A DNA stretch of 64,000 nt from Pandoraea vervacti (GCF_000934605.2 NZ_CP010897.2:2418001-2482000), one strand, 5' to 3'. Shown: positions 53,072 through 61,875, counted from the stretch's first letter. Made by a program: numbers and translations. Notes: generated from the sequence alone by a model not told the origin.

Positions 53072-53935
53072 GAAATTTCAGGCGAGGAAGGGCGCCTCGG
53101 ACAGTGGCTCGGAAGCATTCAGGCCCGCAGTGGCGATCTTGCCGCCAGTGAAGCCAAGGTCGTCGCGTTGTTGCTCGCCGATCCGCTGTTCGTCGGCGCG
53201 AGCACGGCCGCGCAGGTAGCGGCCCGCGCGGGCGTTTCGCCACCGAGCGTGGTGCGGGCTGCGCGTGCGATCGGGTTCGGCGGCTTCACCGAACTCAAGA
53301 TCGAGATCGCCCGCGCACGCGGCACTACAAGGTTCTTCGCGCCGCCCGAAGCCCTTGCCGCCGACGCAACGTCCGCTGCCGTGCTGGAGACCTCCATTCG
53401 CGCAGGCACGGACGCCCTGACCGCACTCGGCGGCGCCGTGGAACTCGCTGCGCTCGACAAGGCGGTCGATACGCTTCTCGCCGCGCGTCAGGTAATGGCA
53501 TTCGGGGCCGGCCCGTCATCGACGGTCGCCGCTGATGCGGTCTTCCGGCTACGCGCGGTGGGCGTGACGACAATCAGCATTCCTGACCATCTGTCGGCCA
53601 TGATCGCAACGCGCCTGTTCGGCCCTGGCGACGTCGTCATTGCCGTCAGTTCGACCGGGCGCACAGCCACGACGCTCGCCGTCGCCGATTCGGCGTCGTC
53701 CGCCGGCGCCTCACTCATTGGCGTTACCAACCAGTACAGCACGCCGCTGGCGAACCTCGCCGACATCGCACTGGTGGTCGGCGGTGTGCCGCTACCGGCG
53801 CAAATGGCCGCATCGGGCAGTCGACTGGCCCAACTCGTCGTCATCGATGCACTGGTCGCGGCGATTGCACTGCGCGACCCGGAGCGCAGCCGCAGGGCCG
53901 AGCGGGCAGGCATCGACTTGCCCGATATCGACTGA
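53051..53935 (+). CDS. MurR/RpiR-family transcriptional regulator
   Basis: 294 aa: N-terminal HTH_6 domain (about 20-95, SEAKVVALLLADPLFVGASTAAQVAARAGVSPPSVVRAARAIGFGGFTELK) and a C-terminal SIS sugar-phosphate-binding domain (VMAFGAGPSSTVAADAVFRL ... VVIAVSSTGRTATTLAVAD). ATG 53051 is the only usable start; it has no ribosome binding site and sits within the putative operator, so a leaderless or weakly translated mRNA is possible. Its stop overlaps the ATG of the permease gene. Confidence 0.9.
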   Translation: MNKDNCNEISGEEGRLGQWLGSIQARSGDLAASEAKVVALLLADPLFVGASTAAQVAARAGVSPPSVVRAARAIGFGGFTELKIEIARARGTTRFFAPPEALAADATSAAVLETSIRAGTDALTALGGAVELAALDKAVDTLLAARQVMAFGAGPSSTVAADAVFRLRAVGVTTISIPDHLSAMIATRLFGPGDVVIAVSSTGRTATTLAVADSASSAGASLIGVTNQYSTPLANLADIALVVGGVPLPAQMAASGSRLAQLVVIDALVAAIALRDPERSRRAERAGIDLPDID

Positions 53936-54798
53936 TGCCGCCCGCTATCGTCGCCATGGTGCTGGCCGCAGCGCTCGCCCATGCGGTATGGAATCTCGCC
54001 TCGAAGCACAAGCGAGGCAATACCGTGCTGTTCGTCTGGGCCTACACTTGCGTCTCGACGCTTTGGTGCGTGCCGATTGGCATTGCCCTCATGGTGAAAG
54101 ACCACCAGCCGTTCGACTGGCGGCTTGCCGTCGCTGCCGCGGTGTCCGCAGCGTTGCACATCGCTTACGCCAAGACCTTGCAAGACGGCTACGACCGCGC
54201 CGAACTCGGCGTGGTGTATCCGATCGCTCGCGGCACGGCGCCCATGCTCACGATGCTGGTTGCCGTCGCGCTGATGGGAGAGAAGCTCCGGGCGATGGCG
54301 CTCGTTGGCGCGCTGCTCATCGTCGCCGGGATGCTCGTTGTCACCGGCAATCCTTTCCGAAACGGTAGCCGCCGAGCGCTGCAGGGCGTGTTGTGGGGAA
54401 CCGTCACCGGCGCCACCATCGCGAGCTATACCCTGTGGGACAGCTATTCGGTCACCTCGTGGCATCTGGCGCCCGTCAGCTACTACGCCTGCACGCTGCT
54501 GTTGCAGAGCGTGATGCTAACGCCCCTCGCGTGGCGCCATCGGCATCAGATATCAGGGACGCTGCGCGCCGACGCGGCACCGATCCTCATCGTGGCGATG
54601 TGCTCCCCGCTGGCCTACATCCTCGTGCTCACGGCCATGCAAACCGCCCCGGTGGCGCTGGTCGCGCCTTTGCGAGAGTCATCGATCGTGGTCGGCGCGC
54701 TGCTCGCCTATCGGCTCTTCCGAGAAAACCATCTCGCCCGTCGTATCGTCGGGGCGATAGTCGTGTTAGCCGGGATCGTGGCGATCAGCTGGAATTGA
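53935..54798 (+). CDS. EamA-like permease linked to RpiR regulator
   Basis: 287 aa, about nine or ten transmembrane helices, two EamA repeats (AIVAMVLAAALAHAVWNLASKHKRGN; VLWGTVTGATIASYTLWDSYSVTSW). The VYPIARGTAPMLTMLVAVALMGEKL segment is the conserved end of the first repeat. Start overlaps the regulator stop (TGATG), so both are on one mRNA. Export or uptake of the ligand sensed by the regulator is plausible, but the substrate is unknown. Confidence 0.85.
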   Translation: MPPAIVAMVLAAALAHAVWNLASKHKRGNTVLFVWAYTCVSTLWCVPIGIALMVKDHQPFDWRLAVAAAVSAALHIAYAKTLQDGYDRAELGVVYPIARGTAPMLTMLVAVALMGEKLRAMALVGALLIVAGMLVVTGNPFRNGSRRALQGVLWGTVTGATIASYTLWDSYSVTSWHLAPVSYYACTLLLQSVMLTPLAWRHRHQISGTLRADAAPILIVAMCSPLAYILVLTAMQTAPVALVAPLRESSIVVGALLAYRLFRENHLARRIVGAIVVLAGIVAISWN

Positions 54799-54933
54799 GC
54801 GAGCCTCAGTCTCTCAACGGCTGACCAGTCTTCGCTTTCCGGGCCGCCGCCATGCTGCCTCCCTTCATGAGCGTCATGAAAAAACGCGGATCGGAAAAGC
54901 CATCCGCTGACATGTCGATTCGTGCATCGAATG

Positions 54934-54952
54934 AAGTGATTCTGAGTCACTT
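54934..54952. promoter_or_regulatory. Palindrome upstream of dehalogenase-like gene
   Basis: AAGTGA (54934-54939) and TCACTT (54947-54952) flank seven bases, about 90 bp before the hydrolase ATG. Candidate operator; no clear -35/-10 pair is readable. The remainder of 54799-55038 has no convincing gene. Confidence 0.4.
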
Positions 54953-55038
54953 TATGTCGCTTTGCATCATGTATAGGATGTGCGTAGCACCTCGTCGTGC
55001 ATGGCGACCCCTCCGAACCTGATGTCAGCAAAGGGCCT

Positions 55039-55959
55039 ATGACTACCCAAGCACTCTTTCCCGGATTTGCCGCCTACCAGTTGCCGACGCCGGACGGCCA
55101 CCACGTCCATGCGCTCACCGGTGGCAGCGGTCCTGCGTTGCTGATGCTGCACGGGCATCCGCAAACGTCCGCGATCTGGCACAAGGTGGCGCCCCGGCTT
55201 GCGCAACATTTCACGCTGGTGCTGGCGGATCTGCGTGGTTATGGCGATTCGGCGAAACCTGCCGGCGACGCGCAACATCTGGCTTACAGCAAGCGCGTCA
55301 TGGCACAGGACATGGTCGCTGCGATGCGCGCGTTGGGACACGCGACATTCTCGGTGCTGGCGCATGACCGTGGCGCGCGTGTCGCCCATCGCCTTGCGGC
55401 GGACCATCCGGACACCGTCGATCGCATGGTGGTGCTCGACATTGCGCCGACGCTCGCCATGTACGAGCAGGTCAGCAACGCTTTTGCCCGCGCCTACTGG
55501 CACTGGTTCTTCCTGATTCAGCCGGCACCGTTGCCCGAGCGTCTCATCGAGGCAGACCCGGCGGCCTACCTGCGTGACGTAATGGGCCGTCGCAGTGCGG
55601 GACTGTCCCCGTTCGACCCACGTGCATGGGCGGAGTATCAGCGTTGTCTGTCGCTGCCGGGCGCGGCGCATGGCGTGTGCGAGGACTATCGTGCGGCGGC
55701 GACGATCGATCTCGAACACGACCGCGCGGATCGCGACGCCGGGCGTCGCATCGACATGCCCGTGCTGGCGTTATGGGGTGAGGAGGGTGTCGTGCACCGA
55801 TGCTTCAAGCCCCTGGCGGAGTGGCAACGCGTAGCGTCCGATGTGCGCGGACATCCGTTGCCCTGCGGTCACTACATTGCGGAGGAAGCGCCAGAAGCAC
55901 TATTGGCGGACGTGCTGCCGTTCTTGCGCCAGGGGCGGGACGCGCCGGCCTCGCGCTGA
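55039..55959 (+). CDS. Alpha/beta hydrolase, fluoroacetate-dehalogenase type
   Basis: 306 aa. The active-site set of fluoroacetate dehalogenases is present: HGHPQT oxyanion region, nucleophile Asp110 with Arg111 and Arg114 in HDRGAR, acid Asp134 in VVLDIAP, His155/Trp156 in YWHWFF (halide-binding), Tyr217 and His278 in CGHYIAEE. The usual substrate is haloacetate, cleaved to glycolate and halide through an aspartyl ester. An epoxide hydrolase-like role is less likely because of the HDRGAR and YWHWFF motifs. ATG 55039 with AAGG upstream. No adjacent glycolate gene is seen. Confidence 0.85.
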   Translation: MTTQALFPGFAAYQLPTPDGHHVHALTGGSGPALLMLHGHPQTSAIWHKVAPRLAQHFTLVLADLRGYGDSAKPAGDAQHLAYSKRVMAQDMVAAMRALGHATFSVLAHDRGARVAHRLAADHPDTVDRMVVLDIAPTLAMYEQVSNAFARAYWHWFFLIQPAPLPERLIEADPAAYLRDVMGRRSAGLSPFDPRAWAEYQRCLSLPGAAHGVCEDYRAAATIDLEHDRADRDAGRRIDMPVLALWGEEGVVHRCFKPLAEWQRVASDVRGHPLPCGHYIAEEAPEALLADVLPFLRQGRDAPASR

Positions 55960-55986
55960 ACTCCCCGGTCCCACAGATGGGGGGCA

Positions 55987-56022
55987 ATGGAGATGATGGA
56001 GATGATGGGGATGATGGCGACG
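55987..56022. repeat. 9-bp tandem repeat (ATGGAGATG)n
   Basis: About four degenerate copies of ATGGAGATG (drifting to ATGGGGATG and ATGGCGACG) lie between the convergent hydrolase and SDR genes. Non-coding by position. Confidence 0.7.
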
Positions 56023-56067
56023 ACGGCAGCGGCTCGCCTGCGCGAGCCGCCTTCGCGCGCGGCGTGC

Positions 56068-56772
56068 TCAGACCGAGCGCGTTAGCCCGCCGTCAACGCG
56101 AATGTTCTGGCCGGTAATGTACCCGCTGCCCTCGGAAGCCAGGAACGCCACCGTTGCGGCAATTTCTTCGGCTTTGCCGTAACGCTGCATCGGCACGCTC
56201 TCGCGTCGCGCTTCCTGCTGCGGCAGACTATCGATCCAGCCCGGCAAAATGTTGTTCATGCGCACGTTGTCCTTCGCATACTTGTCCGCGAAGAGTTTGG
56301 TGAAGGACGCGAGTCCGGCACGAAACACGGCTGAGGTCGGAAACATCTCGCTGGGCTCGAACGCCCATGCGGTCGAGATATTGACGATGGCGCCCGCACG
56401 TTGTTGTTGCATGATCGGCGTCACCAGTCGCGTCGGCCGGATCACGTTCATCAGATAGGTGTCCATGCCACGATGCCAGTCGTCGTCGCTGATCTCGAGA
56501 ATGGCGGCGCGCGGTCCGTGGCCGGCGCTGTTGACCAGGACATCGATGCGTCCCCAGCGTTGCATGGCAAGATCGACGAGTGCCTTCAGGTCGTCGTTCG
56601 ACTGATTCGACCCCGTCACCCCCACGCCGCCCAGTTCGGCGGCCAGCGCCTCGCCCTTGCCGGACGACGACAGAATGCCGACCTTGAACCCATCGGCCGC
56701 CAAACGCCGTGCAGCCGCGGCCCCCATGCCACTGCCGCCCGCTGTAATCAACGCCACTTTTTCTACTGTCAT
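56068..56772 (-). CDS. SDR-family protein without the usual Tyr/Lys pair
   Basis: 234 aa Rossmann-fold short-chain dehydrogenase relative: cofactor motif TAGGSGMGAAAARRLA, VNSAGHGPRA (NNAG equivalent), NISTAWAFEP, and a C-terminal LASEGSGYITGQNIRVDGG. At the position of the catalytic YxxxK there is S147-A-V-F-R151, so both the Tyr and Lys are replaced. It may bind NAD(P) without classical oxidoreductase chemistry or use another acid. ATG 56772 with GGAGG upstream. Divergent from the LysR gene at 56908, which may control it. Confidence 0.85.
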   Translation of the reverse strand: MTVEKVALITAGGSGMGAAAARRLAADGFKVGILSSSGKGEALAAELGGVGVTGSNQSNDDLKALVDLAMQRWGRIDVLVNSAGHGPRAAILEISDDDWHRGMDTYLMNVIRPTRLVTPIMQQQRAGAIVNISTAWAFEPSEMFPTSAVFRAGLASFTKLFADKYAKDNVRMNNILPGWIDSLPQQEARRESVPMQRYGKAEEIAATVAFLASEGSGYITGQNIRVDGGLTRSV

Positions 56773-56907
56773 CCTGATATCCTCCGGATACGCCGGCACT
56801 CACCCCATCGGTGGCCAGATCTCGTGCAACATGTGCAACAGCGTAACATTGCAAGGCCGGCCCGACGAATCAGATTTCCACATTCCATCCAGTAGAAAAA
56901 TTACACC

Positions 56908-57804
56908 ATGACAGAGGCCATCGGCCGCTTGCCGTCACTCAATGCGTTGCGGGCTTTCGAGGCAGCGAGTCGCCATCTCAATTTCCGGCTCGCGGCCGAG
57001 GAACTGGGTGTGACGCAGGGCGCGGTCGCCCAGCAAGTGCGCGGACTTGAAGCGGAGCTGGGGATGAAGCTATTCGACCGTCATCCGCGCGCGCTGTCGC
57101 TGACCGACAATGGGCGGCGCTATGCCGGTGGCGTGCGACGCGCTTTCGAGATGCTGGCGGAGGCGACGCAGACCTTGCGCCCGGAACCGTTGCGTCTGAC
57201 GATCAGCGTGACGCCCACGTTCGCGTCGAAATGGCTGATCCCGCGCTTGCCCGCGTTTTTGGAAGCGCATCCCGATATCGACTTGCGTATCCTCGCGACC
57301 GACCGCCTGTCGCAATTTCATGCCGATGCCGTCGATCTCGCCGTTCGCTACGGACGGCCGCCATGGGGAGGCGGTCTGGTCGTCGAGCCGCTCTTCGATG
57401 AGGTGCAGATTGCCGTGGCCTCGGCAAGCGCGATCGCCACGGCGGGGCATCCCCGTGAGACCGGCAGCCTGCAAGGCCATGCATTGCTCCACGATGCGCA
57501 CAATGCATGGCCGCAATTCCTTGAACTGGCGTTGCCGAACACAGCGCTGTCCACGGCGAAGAATGTCCGCTTCAATCAGACCGCGCTCGCCATCGATGCC
57601 GCGGTTGCTGGTCAAGGGCTGGCGCTCGCCCATCGGGACTTTGTGGCGCCAGACCTCGCCGCCGGTCGTCTTGAGCGCCTGTTCGACACCGAACTGAGGA
57701 CCGGGGCGGGCTTCTTCATCGTGTATCCGCGTCGCTCACGTCATGCAGCGCAGATCGCGAGCGTTCACGAATGGCTGTTGCGAGAGGCGAGGGCCGCGCA
57801 CTAG
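56908..57804 (+). CDS. LysR-family regulator, GcvA-like
   Basis: 298 aa; HTH at about residues 9-66 (LPSLNALRAFEAASRHLNFRLAAEELGVTQGAVAQQVRGLEAELG) and a LysR substrate domain beginning LRLTISVTPTFASKWLIPRLPAF, the pattern of the GcvA subgroup. Divergent from the SDR gene; a direct repeat GTGCAACA-TGTGCAAC around 56824-56839 and nearby TTGCAAGG may be its binding site. The stop shares three bases with the convergent MFS gene stop. Confidence 0.9.
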   Translation: MTEAIGRLPSLNALRAFEAASRHLNFRLAAEELGVTQGAVAQQVRGLEAELGMKLFDRHPRALSLTDNGRRYAGGVRRAFEMLAEATQTLRPEPLRLTISVTPTFASKWLIPRLPAFLEAHPDIDLRILATDRLSQFHADAVDLAVRYGRPPWGGGLVVEPLFDEVQIAVASASAIATAGHPRETGSLQGHALLHDAHNAWPQFLELALPNTALSTAKNVRFNQTALAIDAAVAGQGLALAHRDFVAPDLAAGRLERLFDTELRTGAGFFIVYPRRSRHAAQIASVHEWLLREARAAH

Positions 57805-59078
57805 CGCAGGGCGTCTTCCAAGGCTCGGGGGGCGCGCCGTGCGAAACCGTGGCGGCTGGCGGCGAATGTCACACCCCATGCGGCCAGAGCAAGGATCGCC
57901 AGCACCGGCGGCAGCGCCAGCGCGCCCCGCGTCGACAGTACGGCGCCGCCAAGCACGCCGCTACCCGCGAACGACAGATTGAAGACGGTGACCAGCATCG
58001 ATTGCGCCACGTTTTCGTGCTGGCCCGCCGCGTTACCCAGCGCGGTTTGCAGGATCGTCGGCGCGCCGCTGAAGCTCAGTCCCCAGAACACGGCGCCGAC
58101 AAAAAGCACCATCCAGGAGGTGGGCCAGAGCGCAAACGCGACGATGACCGCGGTAAAGGTCGCGAGCGCCATCAGGGCGAGCGTGCGCAGCCACCGGTCG
58201 ACCCACAGCCCCATCCCCCAGGTGCCCGCCAGCGTGGCGAGACCGAACGTTGTGAGCATCGTCGCAAGGTGTGCACTCATGCCAACGGCGGCGAGAAAGG
58301 GTGCGATGTACGTGTAAAGCGTGTAGTGCGCGACGACCCACAACAGGACCACTGCGAGTACCGGGCGCACGCCGGGCAAGCGGAGGACGTCCCGAAGTCC
58401 GGGCTTGCCCGAGAGCCCAGAGGAAGACGGATCGTCGGCATTCCCACGCGGGACGGCGACATCCGGCACGATCAGCAGCATCCATCCCACCATCACCAGT
58501 GCGAGCGCCGACAAGCCGCCGAACACCCAACGCCAACCGAGCCATTGCCCGAACGCGGTCGCCGCCGGTACGCCGACGGCAAGGGCAAGCGGTATGCCGA
58601 GCATGGCGAAGGCGAGCGCACGCCCCTGACGCTCCGGACTCACCAGGCGCCGCGCGTAGGTCGCAATCTCGCTCCACGCCAGTCCCGTGGCCACACCGAC
58701 GACGAAGCGCGCGGCAAGCGTCAACGTGAAGACCGGAGACACGGCCGTCACGGCATTGCACAGGGCAAAGCCGAGCAGTGCGACGACGAGCACGGTTCGA
58801 CGTGACCAGCGACGCGTCAATATCGTGAGGGGCACCGCGCCGAGACCGGCGCCCAATGCGCAAAGCGTGACCATCTGGCCCGCCCACGATTCGGTGATGT
58901 GAAATCCGTCGGCCAATTGCGGTAGCAGACCGGCGGGCACTGTCTCGTTCGCCGCGGCGATGAACGTCGCCAGCATTAGCGCGACAAGCGACGCCCGGGG
59001 GGTAACGTCGCCGCGTGATTCGGCGCCAGGGGGAGGGGAGGCGGCTGTAGAAGCCGGGGAAGTTGTCGAGGCTGACAT
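57801..59078 (-). CDS. MFS transporter, sugar-efflux/arabinose-efflux type
   Basis: 425 aa with twelve predicted transmembrane helices: LVALMLATFIAAANETVPAGLLPQLADGFHI at the start, GAVPLTILTRRWSRRTVL (the MFS A-motif loop region), then ARFVVGVATGLAWSEIATYA. It resembles AraJ/SotB-type exporters. ATG 59078 (MSASTTSPAST) is preferred; the frame is open for 145 codons upstream, through the divergent regulator gene, without membrane-protein character. Divergent from a LysR gene whose putative operator lies between them. Confidence 0.88.
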   Translation of the reverse strand: MSASTTSPASTAASPPPGAESRGDVTPRASLVALMLATFIAAANETVPAGLLPQLADGFHITESWAGQMVTLCALGAGLGAVPLTILTRRWSRRTVLVVALLGFALCNAVTAVSPVFTLTLAARFVVGVATGLAWSEIATYARRLVSPERQGRALAFAMLGIPLALAVGVPAATAFGQWLGWRWVFGGLSALALVMVGWMLLIVPDVAVPRGNADDPSSSGLSGKPGLRDVLRLPGVRPVLAVVLLWVVAHYTLYTYIAPFLAAVGMSAHLATMLTTFGLATLAGTWGMGLWVDRWLRTLALMALATFTAVIVAFALWPTSWMVLFVGAVFWGLSFSGAPTILQTALGNAAGQHENVAQSMLVTVFNLSFAGSGVLGGAVLSTRGALALPPVLAILALAAWGVTFAASRHGFARRAPRALEDALR

Positions 59079-59160
59079 GGTCGATCGCCAAACGAATGTC
59101 CCTGATAGGACGACGCGACGTAGTCTGCCAACGCGCAACCGATTTGATAATCTGTCTCGA

Positions 59161-59179
59161 ATTTGAATGACTTTCAAAT
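59161..59179. promoter_or_regulatory. LysR-type operator
   Basis: ATTTGAA (59161-59167) and TTCAAAT (59173-59179) form a perfect 7-bp inverted repeat around TGACT, 11 bp before the LysR start and about 83 bp before the MFS start. Contains the T-N11-A form used by LysR proteins. Confidence 0.65.
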
Positions 59180-59190
59180 CTGGATGAAGA

Positions 59191-60129
59191 ATGGCCACTG
59201 ACAGGTTGGGCGACATGCGGTTGTTCACCACGGCGGCGACGCTCGGGAGCCTCTCTGCGGCGGGCCGCAAGCTGGGACTGTCGCCTGCGGCAGCGAGTGC
59301 GCGCCTGGCGAAGCTGGAGGCGTCGTTGCGTACGCGATTGTTCATGCGGACCACGCGGCAGTTGCGTCTGACGGAGGAGGGACGCGTGTATCTGTCGCAC
59401 TGCCTCGTCGCATTGCAGGCCATCGATGACGGGGAAGCGGCGCTCCAGGCGGGGTGCGCGGCCATTCGCGGCAAGATCCGTTTGTCTGCGTCGACCGACT
59501 TCGGCACACACACGCTCTGCCCATGGCTCGACGCGTTCGTCGAGCGTTATCCCGAGATCCGGTTATCGCTCACGCTCACGGACTCCCTTTCGAATCTCGT
59601 ACAGGACGACGTCGACCTGGCGATCCGTTTTAGCGAGCCGAACGACGGCACGCTCGTGGCGCGCCGTCTGGCGCCGATGTGCCGGGTATTGTGCGCGTCG
59701 CCGGAATATCTGGCGCGTTATGGGGCGCCGATGACGCCTGAGGCGCTGTCGGCCCATCGGTTCATCGTGCTCGTGACCTCATCCGGCCCGCTCAACGAGT
59801 TCCATTTCCGCCGGGACGACGCGACATGGCAGTTCACCGTGCCCATGGCGCAGGCGTGGGAGACGAACGACGGCACCACGGCGCGCCGCTGGGCGCTCGA
59901 CGGACGGGGGATCGTGCGCAAAACGCTGTGGGATGCCGCGCACGACTTGCGTGCCGGTCGACTCAAGATCGTGCTGCCGGACTACATCGCAAAGGAAGCC
60001 GGCGTGTACGCGGTGCGGCACCGCACGCGCTATATGGCGCCGCGTGTGCGCGCCTTGCTCGACTTCCTGATCGAGCGCTTTGCCGCCGAGTCGGCGGCGT
60101 GGCCCGACATTGGCACTTGCCAAGTGTGA
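59191..60129 (+). CDS. LysR-family regulator
   Basis: 312 aa; HTH (about 5-63, DMRLFTTAATLGSLSAAGRKLGLSPAAASARLAKLEASLRTRL) and a substrate domain starting GKIRLSASTDFGTHTLCPWLDAF, as in the CrgA/DsdC-like majority of LysR proteins. Likely controls the divergent MFS transporter. It ends four bases before the LON-domain gene start, so the two may be cotranscribed. Confidence 0.9.
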   Translation: MATDRLGDMRLFTTAATLGSLSAAGRKLGLSPAAASARLAKLEASLRTRLFMRTTRQLRLTEEGRVYLSHCLVALQAIDDGEAALQAGCAAIRGKIRLSASTDFGTHTLCPWLDAFVERYPEIRLSLTLTDSLSNLVQDDVDLAIRFSEPNDGTLVARRLAPMCRVLCASPEYLARYGAPMTPEALSAHRFIVLVTSSGPLNEFHFRRDDATWQFTVPMAQAWETNDGTTARRWALDGRGIVRKTLWDAAHDLRAGRLKIVLPDYIAKEAGVYAVRHRTRYMAPRVRALLDFLIERFAAESAAWPDIGTCQV

Positions 60130-60133
60130 CTTC

Positions 60134-60763
60134 ATGTCATCATACGGCATGGCCCAGATCCCGCTCTTCCCGCTCGGCAACGCCTTGTTTCCCGCTGGGG
60201 TGTTGCATTTGCGCATCTTCGAGGTGCGCTATCTCGACATGATCAAGCGATGCCTTGCCGATGACACCGAGTTCGGTGTCGTGGTGTTGCGACAAGGCAG
60301 TGAAGTGCGCTTGCCGGACAGCGTGGAAGAACCTGCGATGATCGGCACGATGGCACGCATCGAGGACTGGCGCGCGCCCATGCCGGCATTGCTTGAACTG
60401 GTGTGCCGGGGCACGACCAAGTTCCGGCTCTCGTCGGTGGAACTCGGCAAGTACGGCTTGTGGATGGGCGAAGCGCAGATGTTGCCCGACGACGCGGGCG
60501 TCGCGATCCCCGACACGCTTCAGATCAGTGCCGATACGCTGGGCAAACTGATCGCCGGTTTGCAGCGCGATCCAGCCCGTGCGGCGAAGCTGCCGCTGGC
60601 GCCGCCTTATCGGCTCGACGAGTGTGGCTGGGTTGCCGATCGCTGGGCAGAGTTGCTGCCACTGCCGGCGCATGAGAAGGAGACGCTGCTGGGCATTGAC
60701 GACCCGGTCGCGCGTCTCGCCCGCATTCAGGCCTTTCTGACCGATCACGGCGTATTGTCCTGA
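60134..60763 (+). CDS. LON substrate-binding-domain protein
   Basis: 209 aa made almost entirely of the N-terminal domain of Lon protease (PUA-like): IPLFPLGNALFPAGVLHLRIFEVRYLDMIKRCL is the signature. No AAA+ or protease domain follows, so it is a stand-alone member (E. coli YcaL-unrelated; usually annotated only by domain). Role unknown. ATG 60134 is used; an internal ATG at 60149 (MAQIPLF) is equally likely. No clear ribosome binding site for either. Confidence 0.85.
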   Translation: MSSYGMAQIPLFPLGNALFPAGVLHLRIFEVRYLDMIKRCLADDTEFGVVVLRQGSEVRLPDSVEEPAMIGTMARIEDWRAPMPALLELVCRGTTKFRLSSVELGKYGLWMGEAQMLPDDAGVAIPDTLQISADTLGKLIAGLQRDPARAAKLPLAPPYRLDECGWVADRWAELLPLPAHEKETLLGIDDPVARLARIQAFLTDHGVLS

Positions 60764-60910
60764 GGGCTGAAGTCCCGAGGACGATCAGTGGATGAGCCGG
60801 TGAGCGGGACTTCGTCAATCCCGGCCGGAAAGGCGATAATGTCGCCTGCCGCGTTTTTCCCCATGTTTCCCATGCCGTCGTGTGTCGCGACGGCATCGTC
60901 ACACACATCC

Positions 60911-61804
60911 ATGACAGTCCAGATCAACGAAGAACTCAAGGCGTACATCGATCCGCTCACGCCTGACGAATATGCTGCGCTCGAACAGAGTCTGCTTGCC
61001 GAAGGGTGCCGCGACGCGCTAGTCCTGTGGGGCGACGTGCTGGTCGACGGTCACAACCGCTACGAAATCTGCCGCAAGCACGGCATCGAATTCCGTACCG
61101 TCCAGAATCCGTCGTTCAGATCGATGGAGGACGTGCATCTGTGGATGATCGACAACCATCTGGGACGCCGCAGCGTATCCGACTATCAGCGCGGCGTGCT
61201 GGCGCTGCGCAAGAAGACGATTCTGGAAGCGCGCGACGCCTCCGTCGCGACCTCTGATCCGGCAGACGCTGCGCAAGCCGCGCAAGCCGCACCCACCGCG
61301 AGCGACGTCCTGGACAGGCCGGCCACGGAAGGCGCGAAGTCGTCGATTCCGGCACACACCATGGCGCTCACGCGCGCGGCGCTCGCCCGGGCGGCGCGCC
61401 TGTCGAGCAACACCCTGGGACAGATCGAGCAGATCCATACCGCGGCGGCCCCCGAACTTGTCGAGGCGGTCAAGCGCGGCGACGTCTCGATCAATGCTGC
61501 AGCGGCCGTGTCGACCCTGCCTCAGGCGGCGCAGGTCGCAGCCGTGGTTGCGGGAAAGCAGGAATTGCGCGAACTGGCGCGCTCGGTGCGCGAGGCGCGT
61601 CCGGTCAAGCCGCGCAAGAAGAAGGAAGAGGAGATCGCCGAAGAGGACGACGGCACGCCGCCGTGGGACACCACGGCCGATCCGTCCGACGAGTTGACGC
61701 GACTCTCCCGTGAACTCAAGGCAATGACGGCCGAGCGCGACGCGCTCAAGAAGAAGGTCGCCCATCTGACCATCGCGCTGGCCGAGGCCCGCGCGGGCAA
61801 GTAA
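60911..61804 (+). CDS. Orphan ParB-like nuclease-domain protein
   Basis: 297 aa. The N-terminal ~90 residues fit a ParB/Spo0J nuclease-type domain (LLAEGCRDALVLWGDVLVDGHNRYEICRKHGI, with the G-H-N-R-Y motif). A middle helical region with an HTH-like stretch (about 185-215) follows, then an Ala-rich part, and a basic/acidic linker (RPVKPRKKKEEEIAEEDD) leading to a C-terminal coiled coil (LTRLSRELKAMTAERDALKKKV). No parA partner or parS-like site is seen nearby. ATG 60911 (MTVQINEELKAYIDPL) is chosen. Could be a chromosomal relic of plasmid partition or a regulator. Confidence 0.7.
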   Translation: MTVQINEELKAYIDPLTPDEYAALEQSLLAEGCRDALVLWGDVLVDGHNRYEICRKHGIEFRTVQNPSFRSMEDVHLWMIDNHLGRRSVSDYQRGVLALRKKTILEARDASVATSDPADAAQAAQAAPTASDVLDRPATEGAKSSIPAHTMALTRAALARAARLSSNTLGQIEQIHTAAAPELVEAVKRGDVSINAAAAVSTLPQAAQVAAVVAGKQELRELARSVREARPVKPRKKKEEEIAEEDDGTPPWDTTADPSDELTRLSRELKAMTAERDALKKKVAHLTIALAEARAGK

Positions 61805-61875
61805 GGCGCGCTCGCGTCGGTCCGGTGACGGTGGCGACCCAGGGACAGCCGGGCCGCCATCTCAGCGCGACATCC

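Noticed and set aside
54806..54913. 35-codon leftward frame beginning MSADGFSDPRFFMTLMKGG
   Set aside because: Composition is protein-like, but it is very short, has no ribosome binding site and no recognisable family; may be a remnant. Left out of the feature list.
57801..59513. 570-codon version of the MFS transporter
   Set aside because: The first 145 codons run through the divergent regulator gene and have no membrane-protein or leader character; ATG 59078 is the natural start.
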